Positions 41,031 to 50,992 of a DNA stretch of 64,000 nucleotides are shown here, in pieces. Source of the DNA: Paeniglutamicibacter sulfureus (GTDB lineage: Bacteria > Actinomycetota > Actinomycetes > Actinomycetales > Micrococcaceae); NCBI RefSeq assembly GCF_039535115.1, contig NZ_BAAAWO010000001.1, positions 992,001 through 1,056,000 on the forward strand. Reading direction: 5' to 3'. How positions within the stretch are numbered: the first letter of the stretch is position 1; each line of letters begins with the position of its first letter. The notes beneath the pieces are model-generated. The model saw only the letters and a program-made list of their open reading frames with translations. It did no database searches and was not told where the DNA came from. The translations under genes and the position numbers were made by a program.

Positions 41031-43148
41031 CTAGGACGTCGGGATGTCGAACCGCTCCCAGACCCGGTGCGAGGCCAACAGGGTTGCTGTGTCCTGGATC
41101 GCTGATTCGATGGTCGCCTTCACCAACCCGGGGCCCATGGCGGGCAATCCGATGTCCTCAAAGAAGCCCTCGTCCTGCTCCACCGTCACGATGGCCTTGC
41201 CTTGCCTGTATGCCTCTTGTAGCAGCAACACCAATCGCGGGTCCAGCTCTTCGGCGCCCGGGGGACGGATGACCCCTGCCTTGGCGTCAAGATCGACCCT
41301 GGAATCCGGTGCCGGGGACAACGCCGCTGCGACCACTATGGCGTCGAACTCGATGGACCGCGCCGTGAGTAGCGTACGGTCCACGGGGGAACCGTCCGCG
41401 AGGCTGCCACCGGTGGGTGCCAGCAGCAGTGGCTTCAGGCCCCGCAGGTTGGCGTTGGCCACCAGCAACTCAATGGCTTTCGCCGGGGTGGAATGACTTG
41501 CCACGATGCCCAGCACCCTGCCATCGATCGGCCACATCCCACCCATTTGCGAGACCGAAGGGCAGAGCTCGGATTCCGGCACTTCGGTGTCCGCCTCGGG
41601 GGCCGGCAGGCCAAGTTCATGTGCAACAGCGGCGCACAGCCCGGCATCGATGTTGGCCAAGGCCTGCAGTTGGCGTTTGCGGACCTGTTCGCTGGCGCAC
41701 TTGCCCAGTTCAAACGAGTAGGCCTGTTGGACGTGCAGTTGTTCCTGTGTGTCCAGTGAACGGTAGAACATCGTCACTTGGCTGAAGTGGTCCTCGAACG
41801 ACACCGGGTTGCCACGTTCCTTGAGTGCTTCGGCGACATGCTCGGGAACGTCGATGAATGGCGGACGGATATTGTCCCCCTCCCCGGCCATGAAGGGGCA
41901 GCCGCCGTCCAGCGAATTGGGATGATAGGGCGCGATGCCTTCGTGCACGTACGTCTGGTGCATGCCATCGCGCAGCATGTCATTGACCGGCGCGTGTGGC
42001 AGGTTGATGGGCAACTGCGAAAAGTTCGGCCCGCCCAGCCGCGTGATCTGGGTATCGATGTAGGAGAAGAGCCGCACCTGGAGCAGCGGGTCGTTGGTGA
42101 CGTCGATGCCCGGCACCAGGTGCCCGGGGTGGAAGGCGACCTGCTCGGTCTCGGCGAAGTAGTTGGCAGGATTCCGGTCCAGGACCATCTTGCCGATCAA
42201 TTGGACAGGAGCAAGCTCCTCGGGAACGAACTTGGTGGGATCCAGCAGGTCGATGCCCTCGAACATCTGTTCCTCGTTGTCTTCGAAGACCTGCACGCCC
42301 AGTTCCCATTCCGGGAATGCGCCTGCCTTGATGGCCTCGGCGAGGTCGCGGCGGTGGAAGTCGGGATCGGCGCCATTGGCCAGCAAAGCCTCCTCCCACA
42401 CCAGGGAGTGCACGCCAAGCCGCGGCTTCCAGTGGAACTTCACCAGGGAGGTCGTCCCGTCCGGGGCGACCATCTTGAAGGTGTGGACTCCGAATCCCTC
42501 CATCATGCGGTAGGACCGCGGGATGCCCCTGTCACTCATGAACCACATCGTGTGGGCCTGGGCCTGGGTGTGTTCGGAAACGAAATCCCAGAAAGTGTCG
42601 TGGGCGGACTGCGCCTGGGGTATCTCCAGGTCCGGGTGCGGCTTCACGGAGTGCACGACATCGGGGAATTTGATGCCGTCCTGGATGAAGAACACCGGAA
42701 TGTTGTTCCCCACCAGATCGAACACGCCCTCCTCGGTGTAGAACTTGGTGGCGAAACCGCGGGTGTCTCGGACGGTGTCGGCCGATCCTCGCGATCCGGC
42801 GACGGTGGAGAACCTGACAAACACCGGGGTTTCCACGCCCTCGGCCAGGAACCCGGCACTGCAGATCCGCGAGCCGGTGCCGTAGCTGATGAACCGGCCG
42901 TGGGCCCCGGCGCCGCGGGCGTGGACCACGCGCTCGGGGATCCGTTCATGGTCGAAGTGCGTGATCTTTTCCCGCAGGTGGTGATCCTGCAGCAGGATCG
43001 GGCCACGCGGACCGGCCTTCAGCGAGTGGTCGGTATCCCGCAGTGGTGTCCCTTGGCTGGTGGTCAACGCGGTTCCCTGCGGATGGGTGGGCCGGGCGCT
43101 TTGCTTCGGACCGGATTCGCCCGACGCTTCAGGAGTTGGAGTGGACAT
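41031..43148 (-). CDS. Large-subunit catalase (HPII type)
   Basis: Haem catalase of 705 residues. The distal His region is ERVVHARGAGAHG and the proximal haem Tyr is in RLFSYIDTQITRLG. Residues from about 555 form the DJ-1/PfpI-like C-terminal domain (RVLGIVASHSTPAKAIELL) that defines the large clade II enzymes. It disproportionates hydrogen peroxide in the cytosol. ATG is taken at MSTPTPEAS. It stands alone, convergent with the GNAT gene. Confidence 0.96.
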   Translation of the reverse strand: MSTPTPEASGESGPKQSARPTHPQGTALTTSQGTPLRDTDHSLKAGPRGPILLQDHHLREKITHFDHERIPERVVHARGAGAHGRFISYGTGSRICSAGFLAEGVETPVFVRFSTVAGSRGSADTVRDTRGFATKFYTEEGVFDLVGNNIPVFFIQDGIKFPDVVHSVKPHPDLEIPQAQSAHDTFWDFVSEHTQAQAHTMWFMSDRGIPRSYRMMEGFGVHTFKMVAPDGTTSLVKFHWKPRLGVHSLVWEEALLANGADPDFHRRDLAEAIKAGAFPEWELGVQVFEDNEEQMFEGIDLLDPTKFVPEELAPVQLIGKMVLDRNPANYFAETEQVAFHPGHLVPGIDVTNDPLLQVRLFSYIDTQITRLGGPNFSQLPINLPHAPVNDMLRDGMHQTYVHEGIAPYHPNSLDGGCPFMAGEGDNIRPPFIDVPEHVAEALKERGNPVSFEDHFSQVTMFYRSLDTQEQLHVQQAYSFELGKCASEQVRKRQLQALANIDAGLCAAVAHELGLPAPEADTEVPESELCPSVSQMGGMWPIDGRVLGIVASHSTPAKAIELLVANANLRGLKPLLLAPTGGSLADGSPVDRTLLTARSIEFDAIVVAAALSPAPDSRVDLDAKAGVIRPPGAEELDPRLVLLLQEAYRQGKAIVTVEQDEGFFEDIGLPAMGPGLVKATIESAIQDTATLLASHRVWERFDIPTS

Positions 43149-43365
43149 GTCAGAACCCGCTTTCGTTCCGTGCCCGCAGTGGGGCGCGTGCGATGGAATG
43201 TTGACTTCCGGCGGCGTTTCGCATGTTTGCGTGGAGGTGGCTCATCTCGCAGGCGCCGCCACCTCCACCGTAGGCCCGGGTCCCCGGGGCACGTCAAGGA
43301 AAGTGCGCCTGGCACAGTGTCGGTCTCTGCTGCGGGCATTCTTCGGCCATGCCCGGCCTTTTCGC

Positions 43366-44304
43366 CTATTCCGGTTTACGGACCAAGTTCTCCGGTTCGG
43401 TTCCGTTGGCCCAGGCGACCAACTGGCGCTTCAGCAGTGCCGTCATGCGCGGAAGAAAGGCCTCGGTGTTGCCGCCGTTGTGGGGAACAATCAAGGCGTT
43501 GGGCAAGCTCCAGATCGGGTGGTCCCCAGGCAAGGGTTCGGGATCAAAGACATCGGAGGCGCAGCGCAGCCGGCCCGTGCTCAATTCCGCGACGAGTGCA
43601 TCGGTGTCGACAACCGGGCCGCGGGCCACATTCACGATCACCGCGTCGTCGGGCAGGGCGGCCAACAACTCGGCGTCCACCAGGTGGTGGGTGCCCGGGT
43701 TGTGGGGCACGATCAGGATCAGCACCTCGATGTCCTTGGCATACTCCAGCAGGTCATCGATCGCCAGGACCTCGCCGTGGGCATCGGTGCGGGCGCGGGT
43801 GCCGAAACGGCTCATTTCGACCTCGAACGGCACCAGCCGCTTGCGGATTTCCTCACCGATGCCGCCGACGCCCACGATGGCGACCCTGCGGTCCGCCAGG
43901 CCCGGCCAGCGCCGGGGGTTCCAGCGGCCCTCCGCCTGGTCGCGCACTGACTCGCCAATACCGCGCAGCGAAGCCAGGGCCAGCCCCACGGCCAGCTCTG
44001 CGGTTGCCGCGGCGTGGACTCCGGCTGCCGTGGCGACAGCGACATCGGGACCCACCAACTCGTGCACGCCGTCGAACCCGGTGGTCTGCGTCTGAACTAG
44101 TTGGAGATTCCCGGCCCGCCCTATGCCCTTGAGCATCGACATATTGGCCATGTACGGGAAGATGGCCACGTCGATCTCATCGAGCTCCACCCCTACCGGT
44201 TCCCCGGCAATGTCCCAGATGCCAGCCTTGATCCCTGCGGGCAACGGGCCCACGGCGTCAAGTAGTTCGGTATTGGGAAATGACACAACGTGGATTTGCT
44301 TCAT
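43366..44304 (-). CDS. D-2-hydroxyacid dehydrogenase
   Basis: Protein of 312 residues with the D-isomer 2-hydroxyacid dehydrogenase fold. The NAD site is VAIVGVGGIGEEI, the catalytic Arg is in IVNVARGPVV, Glu is in DVFDPEPLPG, and His is in LIVPHNGGN. The substrate is not evident. It is shorter than SerA and lacks an ACT domain. It stands alone, upstream of the tRNA-Lys region. Confidence 0.9.
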   Translation of the reverse strand: MKQIHVVSFPNTELLDAVGPLPAGIKAGIWDIAGEPVGVELDEIDVAIFPYMANMSMLKGIGRAGNLQLVQTQTTGFDGVHELVGPDVAVATAAGVHAAATAELAVGLALASLRGIGESVRDQAEGRWNPRRWPGLADRRVAIVGVGGIGEEIRKRLVPFEVEMSRFGTRARTDAHGEVLAIDDLLEYAKDIEVLILIVPHNPGTHHLVDAELLAALPDDAVIVNVARGPVVDTDALVAELSTGRLRCASDVFDPEPLPGDHPIWSLPNALIVPHNGGNTEAFLPRMTALLKRQLVAWANGTEPENLVRKPE

Positions 44305-44548
44305 AGGCCCTAGCCTAGGTTGGCCCAGTACGCCGCCCCAAGGGCATAACGCTCAGCGTCGTAAAGGATGGACACACACACGACGTGCCTCCCCCGCGAC
44401 ATCGAAACAGTCCAACGACCCTACTCAAGGTAATATTTGTGACCTCGATCCCAAAGGATCGATTCGGTTTGCTTTCCGCCCGCAAGCTGGTAGAGTTTCA
44501 TGTCGTTGCAGAGCGCGGGAGCCACGAACTTCCAGCGAAACAACAGTC

Positions 44549-44621
44549 GCACCTCTAGCTCAATTGGCAGAGCAATTGACTCTTAATCAATGGGTTTCGG
44601 GTTCAAGTCCCGAGGGGTGCA
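44549..44621 (+). tRNA. tRNA-Lys (CTT), copy 1
   Basis: 73-nt cloverleaf. The acceptor GCACCTC pairs with GGGGTGC (one T-G), the anticodon loop is CTCTTAA with anticodon CTT, the T-loop is TTCAAGT and the discriminator is A. CCA is not encoded. Body identical to the copy at 45278. Confidence 0.97.
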
Positions 44622-44627
44622 CATACA

Positions 44628-44663
44628 GGAAGGTCCGGTTTGCTAAAGCGAACCGGACCTTCC
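44628..44663 (+). terminator. Terminator after tRNA-Lys copy 1
   Basis: GGAAGGTCCGGTT pairs with AACCGGACCTTCC across a 10-base loop, followed by GCTTTTC. Confidence 0.9.
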
Positions 44664-44670
44664 GCTTTTC

Positions 44671-45277
44671 CGACAGGAAGTGAGCTTGCCGCCATGCGGC
44701 ATCCCCACCGGCCGGCACGCCGCAAACTCCGGCCACCGCGAGTTTCGCGCAACGGTGCACTGTCCGGAAAGCGGAGCGATAGCCTATGGCGTTCCGGGTC
44801 TCACAGAATTCAACAGTCACGCTGAAAACATTCAGCCATGAATTTGGGCACCCAGCGCTCAACTGCGGATGGACATGCAGGGCCCCGGATCCCGGCCGCC
44901 CGTCGACGGCATCCGCCCCCGGATCCACCGCGCAGGGCGGTGGCCTGGATACGACACCTACATCGGCGGTGTGGTGATATTTCATCCCGGAGACACCCCG
45001 GGACACACCTGTCAAGGATCGGGGAGTCCGGGCCCCGGAACCGCTGGACCCGATAGCCCTAGACGGTGTGCGCGCAATCACACATCGAATTCCGGGAATT
45101 CCGATCCGAAACTCCGGGCAATTCCGGGCCAACAACCCCGCAAATCCCCGAGTTATCGGCATTTTTGCCTCACCGCCCAGACCCTCCTCGCCGATTTTAT
45201 TTCCTGGGTGTTTTCTGGTTATGATTATCTGCGTCGCAAGGACGGGCTCCGCATGGAGCGCTGACCAGAGCGACTCA
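44671..45277. other. Gap between the tRNA-Lys copies
   Basis: About 600 bases with no convincing gene. Several short GAATTCC/ATTCCGGG runs lie near 45090-45140. There is no integrase or inverted repeat to suggest a mobile element. Confidence 0.4.
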
Positions 45278-45350
45278 GCACCTCTAGCTCAATTGGCAGA
45301 GCAATTGACTCTTAATCAATGGGTTTCGGGTTCAAGTCCCGAGGGGTGCA
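45278..45350 (+). tRNA. tRNA-Lys (CTT), copy 2
   Basis: Same 73-nt sequence as copy 1, with anticodon CTT. The flanks differ, so the duplication does not extend past the tRNA body. It is followed by its own terminator. Confidence 0.97.
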
Positions 45351-45356
45351 CGGTGA

Positions 45357-45392
45357 GAAAGACCCGATCTGTTTCGACAGATCGGGTCTTTC
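45357..45392 (+). terminator. Terminator after tRNA-Lys copy 2
   Basis: Perfect 15-base arms GAAAGACCCGATCTG/CAGATCGGGTCTTTC with a 6-base loop, then GTTTTTC. Confidence 0.92.
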
Positions 45393-45692
45393 GTTTTTCT
45401 CAGCGCTCCCAGCCCATCGCGAATCGACTCTCGGCCCGTTCCCTTGCCCCGGCATCCGCCATTGCGTGCGGTCATACCTGCAGATCGCGAGCCTCCGCTG
45501 TCGGATGCCACAGCGCTATGGACCCTTGCCGCTTGGGATCCCCCGAAATCCGCAGACCACCCCATCCCTGCGACAACACCGTCCGGTCACATATTCGATA
45601 GGCTCATGGGTAGACCCTCACCGAAGATTCGATTCGCCGCTGTATTCAACTGCTCACGCCGAATCCACCATACCCAGGGAGTACCCATATTC

Positions 45693-46190
45693 ATGAGTGA
45701 TAACGCCACCACCGAAGCCGCCCGCCTCTCCGCCGGAGACACCGCGCCGGACTTCACCCTGCCCGATGCCCGGGGCCAGGAACTCGCCCTTTCCTCCCTA
45801 CGCGGGAAGAAGACGATCGTGTACTTCTACCCGGCGGCTTCCACCCCGGGCTGCACCAAGCAGGCCTGCGACTTCCGCGATTCCCTCGAGTCGCTGACGG
45901 CGGCCGGCTACCAAGTCGTGGGCATCTCCCCCGACGCGCCGGCCAAGCTGGCCAAGTTCACCGCCAAGGAAGAACTGACCTTCCCGCTGCTGGCCGACGA
46001 GGACCACGCCGTTGCGGCCGCCTATGGCGCCTGGGGTGAAAAGAAGAATTACGGCCGCACCTACGAGGGCCTGATCCGATCCACCGTCGTAGTGGATGAG
46101 CAAGGGAACGTCGAATTGGCACAGTACAACGTGAGGGCCACCGGACACGTCGCAAAGTTGCGTCGTGATTTGGGTCTCGATCCAAAATAA
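45693..46190 (+). CDS. bcp: Bcp-type thiol peroxidase
   Basis: Peroxiredoxin of 165 residues that reduces peroxides with thioredoxin. The peroxidatic Cys is in STPGCTKQACDFRD, with the resolving Cys five residues on, the 2-Cys BCP pattern. AHAP-type opening is APDFTLPDARGQE. The ATG is chosen by homologous length. It is upstream of a tRNA-Leu on the same strand. Confidence 0.93.
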   Translation: MSDNATTEAARLSAGDTAPDFTLPDARGQELALSSLRGKKTIVYFYPAASTPGCTKQACDFRDSLESLTAAGYQVVGISPDAPAKLAKFTAKEELTFPLLADEDHAVAAAYGAWGEKKNYGRTYEGLIRSTVVVDEQGNVELAQYNVRATGHVAKLRRDLGLDPK

Positions 46191-46280
46191 AGTTTCGCCC
46201 ACAGCCCAAAAGCCACAAATCGGGCCAAAATTCTCCGCTAGACTGATTTCTGCCGAACTTCGAAAGCGGTTCGCTGCCTT

Positions 46281-46362
<82 letters not shown>

Positions 46363-46402
46363 CACAAACGCCATATGTATCGTCTGATACCTACGGCACC
46401 AC

Positions 46403-46434
46403 GCAGGGCCCCCGGATACTGCCGGGGGCCCTGC
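46403..46434 (+). terminator. Terminator after tRNA-Leu
   Basis: GCAGGGCCCCCGG pairs with CCGGGGGCCCTGC across a 6-base loop, followed by GCTTTAA. Confidence 0.88.
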
Positions 46435-46495
46435 GCTTTAACATTGAGCAGCGGCCGCCATCATTTGGAGCCCAAAACACTGACGAGGAGTCTTG

Positions 46496-48337
46496 GTGCC
46501 AGACCAGCCGCACAGCCCGGATCGACCCAGGGCCACGCGCCGAACCTTCCTTGCCGGCGGTCTGGGTCTCACGGCGCTGGTCCTAACCGGCTGCAATTCC
46601 AAGGACACCACGGCACCTTCCAGTCCGACCGGCAGCGCCGAACCGGCGATCCGTACTTTTCACTTTGGTTCCGCCGCCGACCCGGCAGGACTGGACCCCG
46701 CAATCTCCGGGGACAATGAGACCTTTCGCATCACGCGCCAGATCTACGAGGGCCTCATCGGGGTGGACCGCGAAACCGGGGCGCCGATCCCGCTGCTCGC
46801 CACCGACTGGATCGTGAGTCCGGACCGACTGCAATACACCTTCATCTTGCGCCGCGGAGTCAAGTTCCACGACGGCACGGACTTCGATGCGCAGGCCGTG
46901 GTCACCAATTTCGAACACTGGATAGCGCTGCCGATAGAGGTGCGCGCCAACTCGGACCAGGGCTTCACCCAAGTTTTCCGCCACAACGAGCAGCTCCCGG
47001 TGCTTCCCAAGTCCATCCCCGAACCCAAGGCAACCGCGAACGAGGACGGCAACGAATCCGTTGACCCCCAAAAGCTCGTTGAGCACGCGGCGCAGACGGC
47101 GTTGCTGACTTCGCTCCGTGAACAGCTCAGGGCAAATCCGTTCGTGGGGACCAGCGTCGGTGGCACCGCCAGCTACTTCGGATCCATCAAGGCCGCAGAC
47201 ACCCACACCGTGGTGCTGACCCTGCGCCAGCCGATCTCCGGACTCATCGAGGCGTTGACGCTGCCCGGCCTGGCCTTGGCCTCGCCCAAGGCGCTTGCCA
47301 CCCCCGCGACATCGAACGACCAGGTGTCCTACCTGTCAACCCAGCCGGTAGGCACCGGGCCGTACAAGTTCGTATCTTGGAAGGACGGGGCGGTGACCTT
47401 ACGCAGCTTCCCCGAATACTGGGATGCCGCCGCCGTGGAAGCCAACGCCACCGCTCCCACCCTGGTCGTCTTCCGTGAAATCCGTACGCCCTCCGGGCGC
47501 CTGGGTGCCTTGGACCGCGGCGAGATCGACGGCTTCGACCTGGTCGCGGTAACGGGGTTGCGCGAATTGGTGCGCGAGGGCAAGCTCATCGTGCAGCGAG
47601 ACCCGTACTCCGTGACCTATTTGGGGATGAACCAGAAAAACAAATGGTTGGCCAAGGAGGAATTCCGCCAGGCGATTGCCCACGGAATCGACAGGCAAAA
47701 GATCATTGAACAGTTCTACATCTCCGGCACCAAGGAAGCCCGGGGCTTTTTGCCCGCTTCGCTGGGGATCAAGACCTCGGACACGTACTACGGCCCGGAT
47801 TCCAACCGTGCCAAGGACCTGCTCGAATCCTGCGACTACGACGGAAGCCCCATCCCGTTCCTGTACCCCTTGAACATCTCCCGGGCCTACCTGCCCCTGC
47901 CCGAACTCATCTATGCAGAAATCTCACGGCAGTTGGCCCTGGTCGGAATCAAGATCGCACCGGTGCCGATGGACTGGAACGACGGCTATGTCGCCGCGGT
48001 CCGCTCCGGGGACACCCCTGGCCTTCACCTGCTGGGTTTCAACGGCGGCTATCGGGACCCGGATGACTTCATGAGCGCACTCTTTGCGGACAACAAGCAG
48101 CAATTCGGCTACGACTCCCCCGTCCTTTCCGCGCAGGTGCTGCTGGCTCGTTCCATGCCCTCCGGAGAGCAGCGCATCAACGCATACCAGGACCTTTCCA
48201 ATACCTTGGCCAAGGACTTGCCAGCTCTTCCCCTGGCCTTCCCCATCTCCGCGTTGGCCTTCAACGATTCCGTAAGGAACTACCCCTCGTCCCCGGTTTT
48301 GGACGAAGTCTTCACCGATGTGAGGATGAACACTTAA
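46496..48337 (+). CDS. Peptide-type ABC binding lipoprotein (SBP family 5)
   Basis: Protein of 613 residues. It has a Tat-like, lipobox signal ([22 protein letters not shown]) and then an SBP_bac_5 domain ([39 protein letters not shown]). Twin arginines plus a lipobox suggest a Tat-exported lipoprotein. GTG with GAGGAG 5 nt upstream. No permease or ATPase is beside it, so it is an orphan binding protein or uses components encoded elsewhere. Substrate unknown, likely oligopeptide or a small organic molecule. Confidence 0.9.
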   Translation: MPDQPHSPDRPRATRRTFLAGGLGLTALVLTGCNSKDTTAPSSPTGSAEPAIRTFHFGSAADPAGLDPAISGDNETFRITRQIYEGLIGVDRETGAPIPLLATDWIVSPDRLQYTFILRRGVKFHDGTDFDAQAVVTNFEHWIALPIEVRANSDQGFTQVFRHNEQLPVLPKSIPEPKATANEDGNESVDPQKLVEHAAQTALLTSLREQLRANPFVGTSVGGTASYFGSIKAADTHTVVLTLRQPISGLIEALTLPGLALASPKALATPATSNDQVSYLSTQPVGTGPYKFVSWKDGAVTLRSFPEYWDAAAVEANATAPTLVVFREIRTPSGRLGALDRGEIDGFDLVAVTGLRELVREGKLIVQRDPYSVTYLGMNQKNKWLAKEEFRQAIAHGIDRQKIIEQFYISGTKEARGFLPASLGIKTSDTYYGPDSNRAKDLLESCDYDGSPIPFLYPLNISRAYLPLPELIYAEISRQLALVGIKIAPVPMDWNDGYVAAVRSGDTPGLHLLGFNGGYRDPDDFMSALFADNKQQFGYDSPVLSAQVLLARSMPSGEQRINAYQDLSNTLAKDLPALPLAFPISALAFNDSVRNYPSSPVLDEVFTDVRMNT

Positions 48338-48429
48338 TCAGCCCGCTGTCAAGGGACCAATTTCTTGGACACCCCCGGATGGCGCTAGTCTTGCCTAGAG
48401 TCAAGACGAACTTTCAATGGAGAACCCCC

Positions 48430-49911
48430 GTGCCTTCTGAATCCACCAATCAGTCTTTCGACGTCGTTCTCATCGGCGCCGGTGTCATGAGCGCGACGCT
48501 CGGCACCATGATCAAGCAGCTGGAGCCGGGGTGGAGCATTGGCCTTTTCGAGAACCTGGACCAGGCCGGCCTCGAGTCTTCCTCCCCTTGGAACAACGCG
48601 GGAACCGGCCACTCGGCACTCTGCGAACTGAACTACACCGCGGCCGGCCCCGACGGCAGCGTCGACCCGGCCAAGGCCATCGGCATCAATGAGCAGTTCC
48701 AGGTCTCGCGCCAGTTCTTCTCGCACCTGGTGAAGAACAAGCAGGTTGGCGATCCCTCCACGTTCATCAACGCGCTGCCGCACATGAGCTTCGTCATCGG
48801 CGACGACCACGCCAACTACCTCAAGACCCGTTACGAAGCGCTCAAGCCCCACACGCTCTTCAACGAGATCGAGCACACCGAGGACCTGGACACCATCAAG
48901 TCCTGGGCCCCGCTGGTGGCCAACGGCCGCGACGAGTCCCAGCGCGTTGCAGCCTCCCGCGTGGTCTCCGGCACCGACGTGGACTTCGGTTCGCTGACCC
49001 GCCAAATGACCGAGAACCTTGCGGCCAACGGAGCCGAGGTCAACTTCGGTCACCGCGTTACCGGCATCAAGCGCGACGGCGCCGGATGGGATGTTTCCGT
49101 GCGCGACAACGCCACCAAGGCCAAGCGCACCGTCAAGGCGAAGTTCGTGTTTGTGGGCGCCGGCGGCGGTGCACTGGGCCTGCTGCAGAAGGCAGGCATC
49201 GACGAAATCAAGGGCTTCGGCGGCTTCCCTGTCTCCGGCCAGTTCCTGCGTTGCACCGACGATGCGATCATCGACCAGCACCATGCCAAGGTCTACGGCC
49301 AGGCCTCGGTCGGCGCCCCGCCCATGAGCGTGCCGCACCTGGACACCCGCTTCGTCGACGGCAAGCGCTCGCTGATGTTCGGCCCCTACGCTGGCTTCTC
49401 CACCAACTTCCTGAAGACTTCCTCGCTGCTGGACCTCCCGGCCTCGATCCGAGCGCACAACATCCTGCCGATGCTGGCCGTGGGCAAGGACAACCTGGAC
49501 CTCACCGTGTACCTGATCAAGGAGGTGCTCAAATCGCGCGGCAAGAAGGACGACGCGCTTCGCGAGTACCTGCCCGAGGCCACCGGCGAGAAGTGGGAAT
49601 TGATCACCGCCGGACAGCGCGTCCAGGTCATCAAGAAGGACTCCAAGAAGGGGGGCGTGCTGCAGTTCGGCACCGAGGTCATTACCTCCGCCGACGGCAC
49701 CATCTCCGGGCTGCTCGGCGCCTCCCCGGGAGCCTCGACCGCGACCCCGATCATGATTGGGCTGTTGGGCCGCTGCTTCCCGAAGCAGTTTGCCGGCTGG
49801 GAATCCAAGCTCAAGGAGATCATCCCGTCCTATGGGGTGAAGCTCAACGAGAATGCCTCGCTCTACGCCGAAGTGCGTACCGAGACCGACAAGGTCCTCG
49901 GCCTCGCTTAA
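48430..49911 (+). CDS. mqo: Malate:quinone oxidoreductase
   Basis: Membrane-associated FAD enzyme of 493 residues that oxidises malate to oxaloacetate and passes electrons to quinone, as an alternative to NAD malate dehydrogenase. FAD motif is [19 protein letters not shown]. Family segments [20 protein letters not shown] and [13 protein letters not shown] are visible. GTG start with GGAG about 8 nt upstream. It stands alone downstream of the orphan binding protein. Confidence 0.96.
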   Translation: MPSESTNQSFDVVLIGAGVMSATLGTMIKQLEPGWSIGLFENLDQAGLESSSPWNNAGTGHSALCELNYTAAGPDGSVDPAKAIGINEQFQVSRQFFSHLVKNKQVGDPSTFINALPHMSFVIGDDHANYLKTRYEALKPHTLFNEIEHTEDLDTIKSWAPLVANGRDESQRVAASRVVSGTDVDFGSLTRQMTENLAANGAEVNFGHRVTGIKRDGAGWDVSVRDNATKAKRTVKAKFVFVGAGGGALGLLQKAGIDEIKGFGGFPVSGQFLRCTDDAIIDQHHAKVYGQASVGAPPMSVPHLDTRFVDGKRSLMFGPYAGFSTNFLKTSSLLDLPASIRAHNILPMLAVGKDNLDLTVYLIKEVLKSRGKKDDALREYLPEATGEKWELITAGQRVQVIKKDSKKGGVLQFGTEVITSADGTISGLLGASPGASTATPIMIGLLGRCFPKQFAGWESKLKEIIPSYGVKLNENASLYAEVRTETDKVLGLA

Positions 49912-50338
49912 CCAGTAGGTGCGCCGGCACCCCCTCCGGTTGGACCAAGACAGAAGCCCGATTCGTGGTTTTCCCTTTCGCATAGCGTGACGGGATCATT
50001 GAATCGGGCTTTTGCCATCCCGTCCCCCCATGCATTCCCACCGCATGGACGCCGGGTTCAGGGTCTGCACCCAAGACACCTCCTGCTGAGCATCTTCATC
50101 GCTCGGGGTTCATGAACCCCAGTCGCCCGCCCAAATTAGCGCGTCCCATCCGTTGAGCAAACCACCCGAAACATTGCGACGCGGACACAATCCCGCTCGA
50201 GCCCTTTACAGTGCCCTGTCCGCGGACCATACTGACTTCAATACTTGGGAAGTATTTACATCGTTGGGATTATCTCCGGTTCTTGGCTAACCCGGAGATT
50301 GCTTGGGAATTTGGGAACTTGGGGAGGTTGTACCAGCC
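49912..50338. other. Gap between mqo and the oxidase cluster
   Basis: About 425 bases with no gene. AAGCCCGATTC (49954-49964) pairs with GAATCGGGCTT (50001-50011) across a 36-base loop before a TTTT run, a possible mqo terminator. A promoter for the oxidase cluster should lie near 50200-50300, but no clear boxes were read. Confidence 0.4.
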
Positions 50339-50992
50339 ATGCTTGAAACTTGGGGAAATCGCGCTGCTCCGCGCCATCACAACATCGGGTCGCGACCCGT
50401 GACACCGGAATCCGCTAGACCACTGCTTTCGCGACGCTCTTTCGGCATCACCATTGGAGCCTCACTCGTCCTGGGCGCGGGCGGCATCGCTGCATTGGCA
50501 GCCGCATTCACCGCCGCCGGACCGTTGGGCACCACCACCGTACAAACCAGCTTCGGACAGGCGCGGATATCTCGGGCCGAGCGCCAAGCAAGACTGGCAT
50601 CCGGCGCCGCCACCGGAGGCGGCCACTCCGGGCACCAGTCGACAGTCGACGGAACCCGGCAACCGGTCAACATGACATTCGGGGACCATTTGCTTCTCCA
50701 GCTCGAGGTCTTCAATGAAAGTGACGAGGACCAAATGTTCTCGCCGGGGCTGCTGCGCATCCAAGGCAACAGCCAACCGTGGCTCGTCGTCAACCGTTGG
50801 AACGACCTCACCCCCGGTTTGATGGCCCCGGGGTCACAGGTTCGGGCCAATATCAGTTTCCTGGTTCCATCCGATGCCACGGCGTTCACAGCCCTATTCG
50901 ATGACATCGCAAATCCAGGCGGAAACCCCGTAGAACTACCCTTGCCGGCCGTGAACTGGCGTCCCGGATTCCTGGAGGAAGCACATGTCTAG
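50339..50992 (+). CDS. Tat-type exported protein of the oxidase cluster
   Basis: Unrecognised exported protein of 217 residues. It carries an intact twin-arginine motif LLSRRSFGITIG followed by a hydrophobic stretch (ASLVLGAGGIAALAAAF). The mature part is a beta-rich domain (MTFGDHLLLQLEVFNESDED, LMAPGSQVRANISFLVP) without copper ligands. It overlaps the first oxidase gene by 8 bp. The start could lie upstream at TTG 50303, but ATG is preferred. Proposed role: exported partner or chaperone for the two oxidase proteins. Confidence 0.8.
   Translation: MLETWGNRAAPRHHNIGSRPVTPESARPLLSRRSFGITIGASLVLGAGGIAALAAAFTAAGPLGTTTVQTSFGQARISRAERQARLASGAATGGGHSGHQSTVDGTRQPVNMTFGDHLLLQLEVFNESDEDQMFSPGLLRIQGNSQPWLVVNRWNDLTPGLMAPGSQVRANISFLVPSDATAFTALFDDIANPGGNPVELPLPAVNWRPGFLEEAHV

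Noticed and set aside
41778..44132. 784-codon open frame on + across the catalase and dehydrogenase genes
   Set aside because: Spans two unrelated antisense genes and the gap between them, so it is not a protein.
44587..45162. 191-codon minus-strand frame covering the tRNA-Lys spacer
   Set aside because: Starts inside the spacer and ends in the tRNA; Arg/Cys-rich and without a ribosome site.
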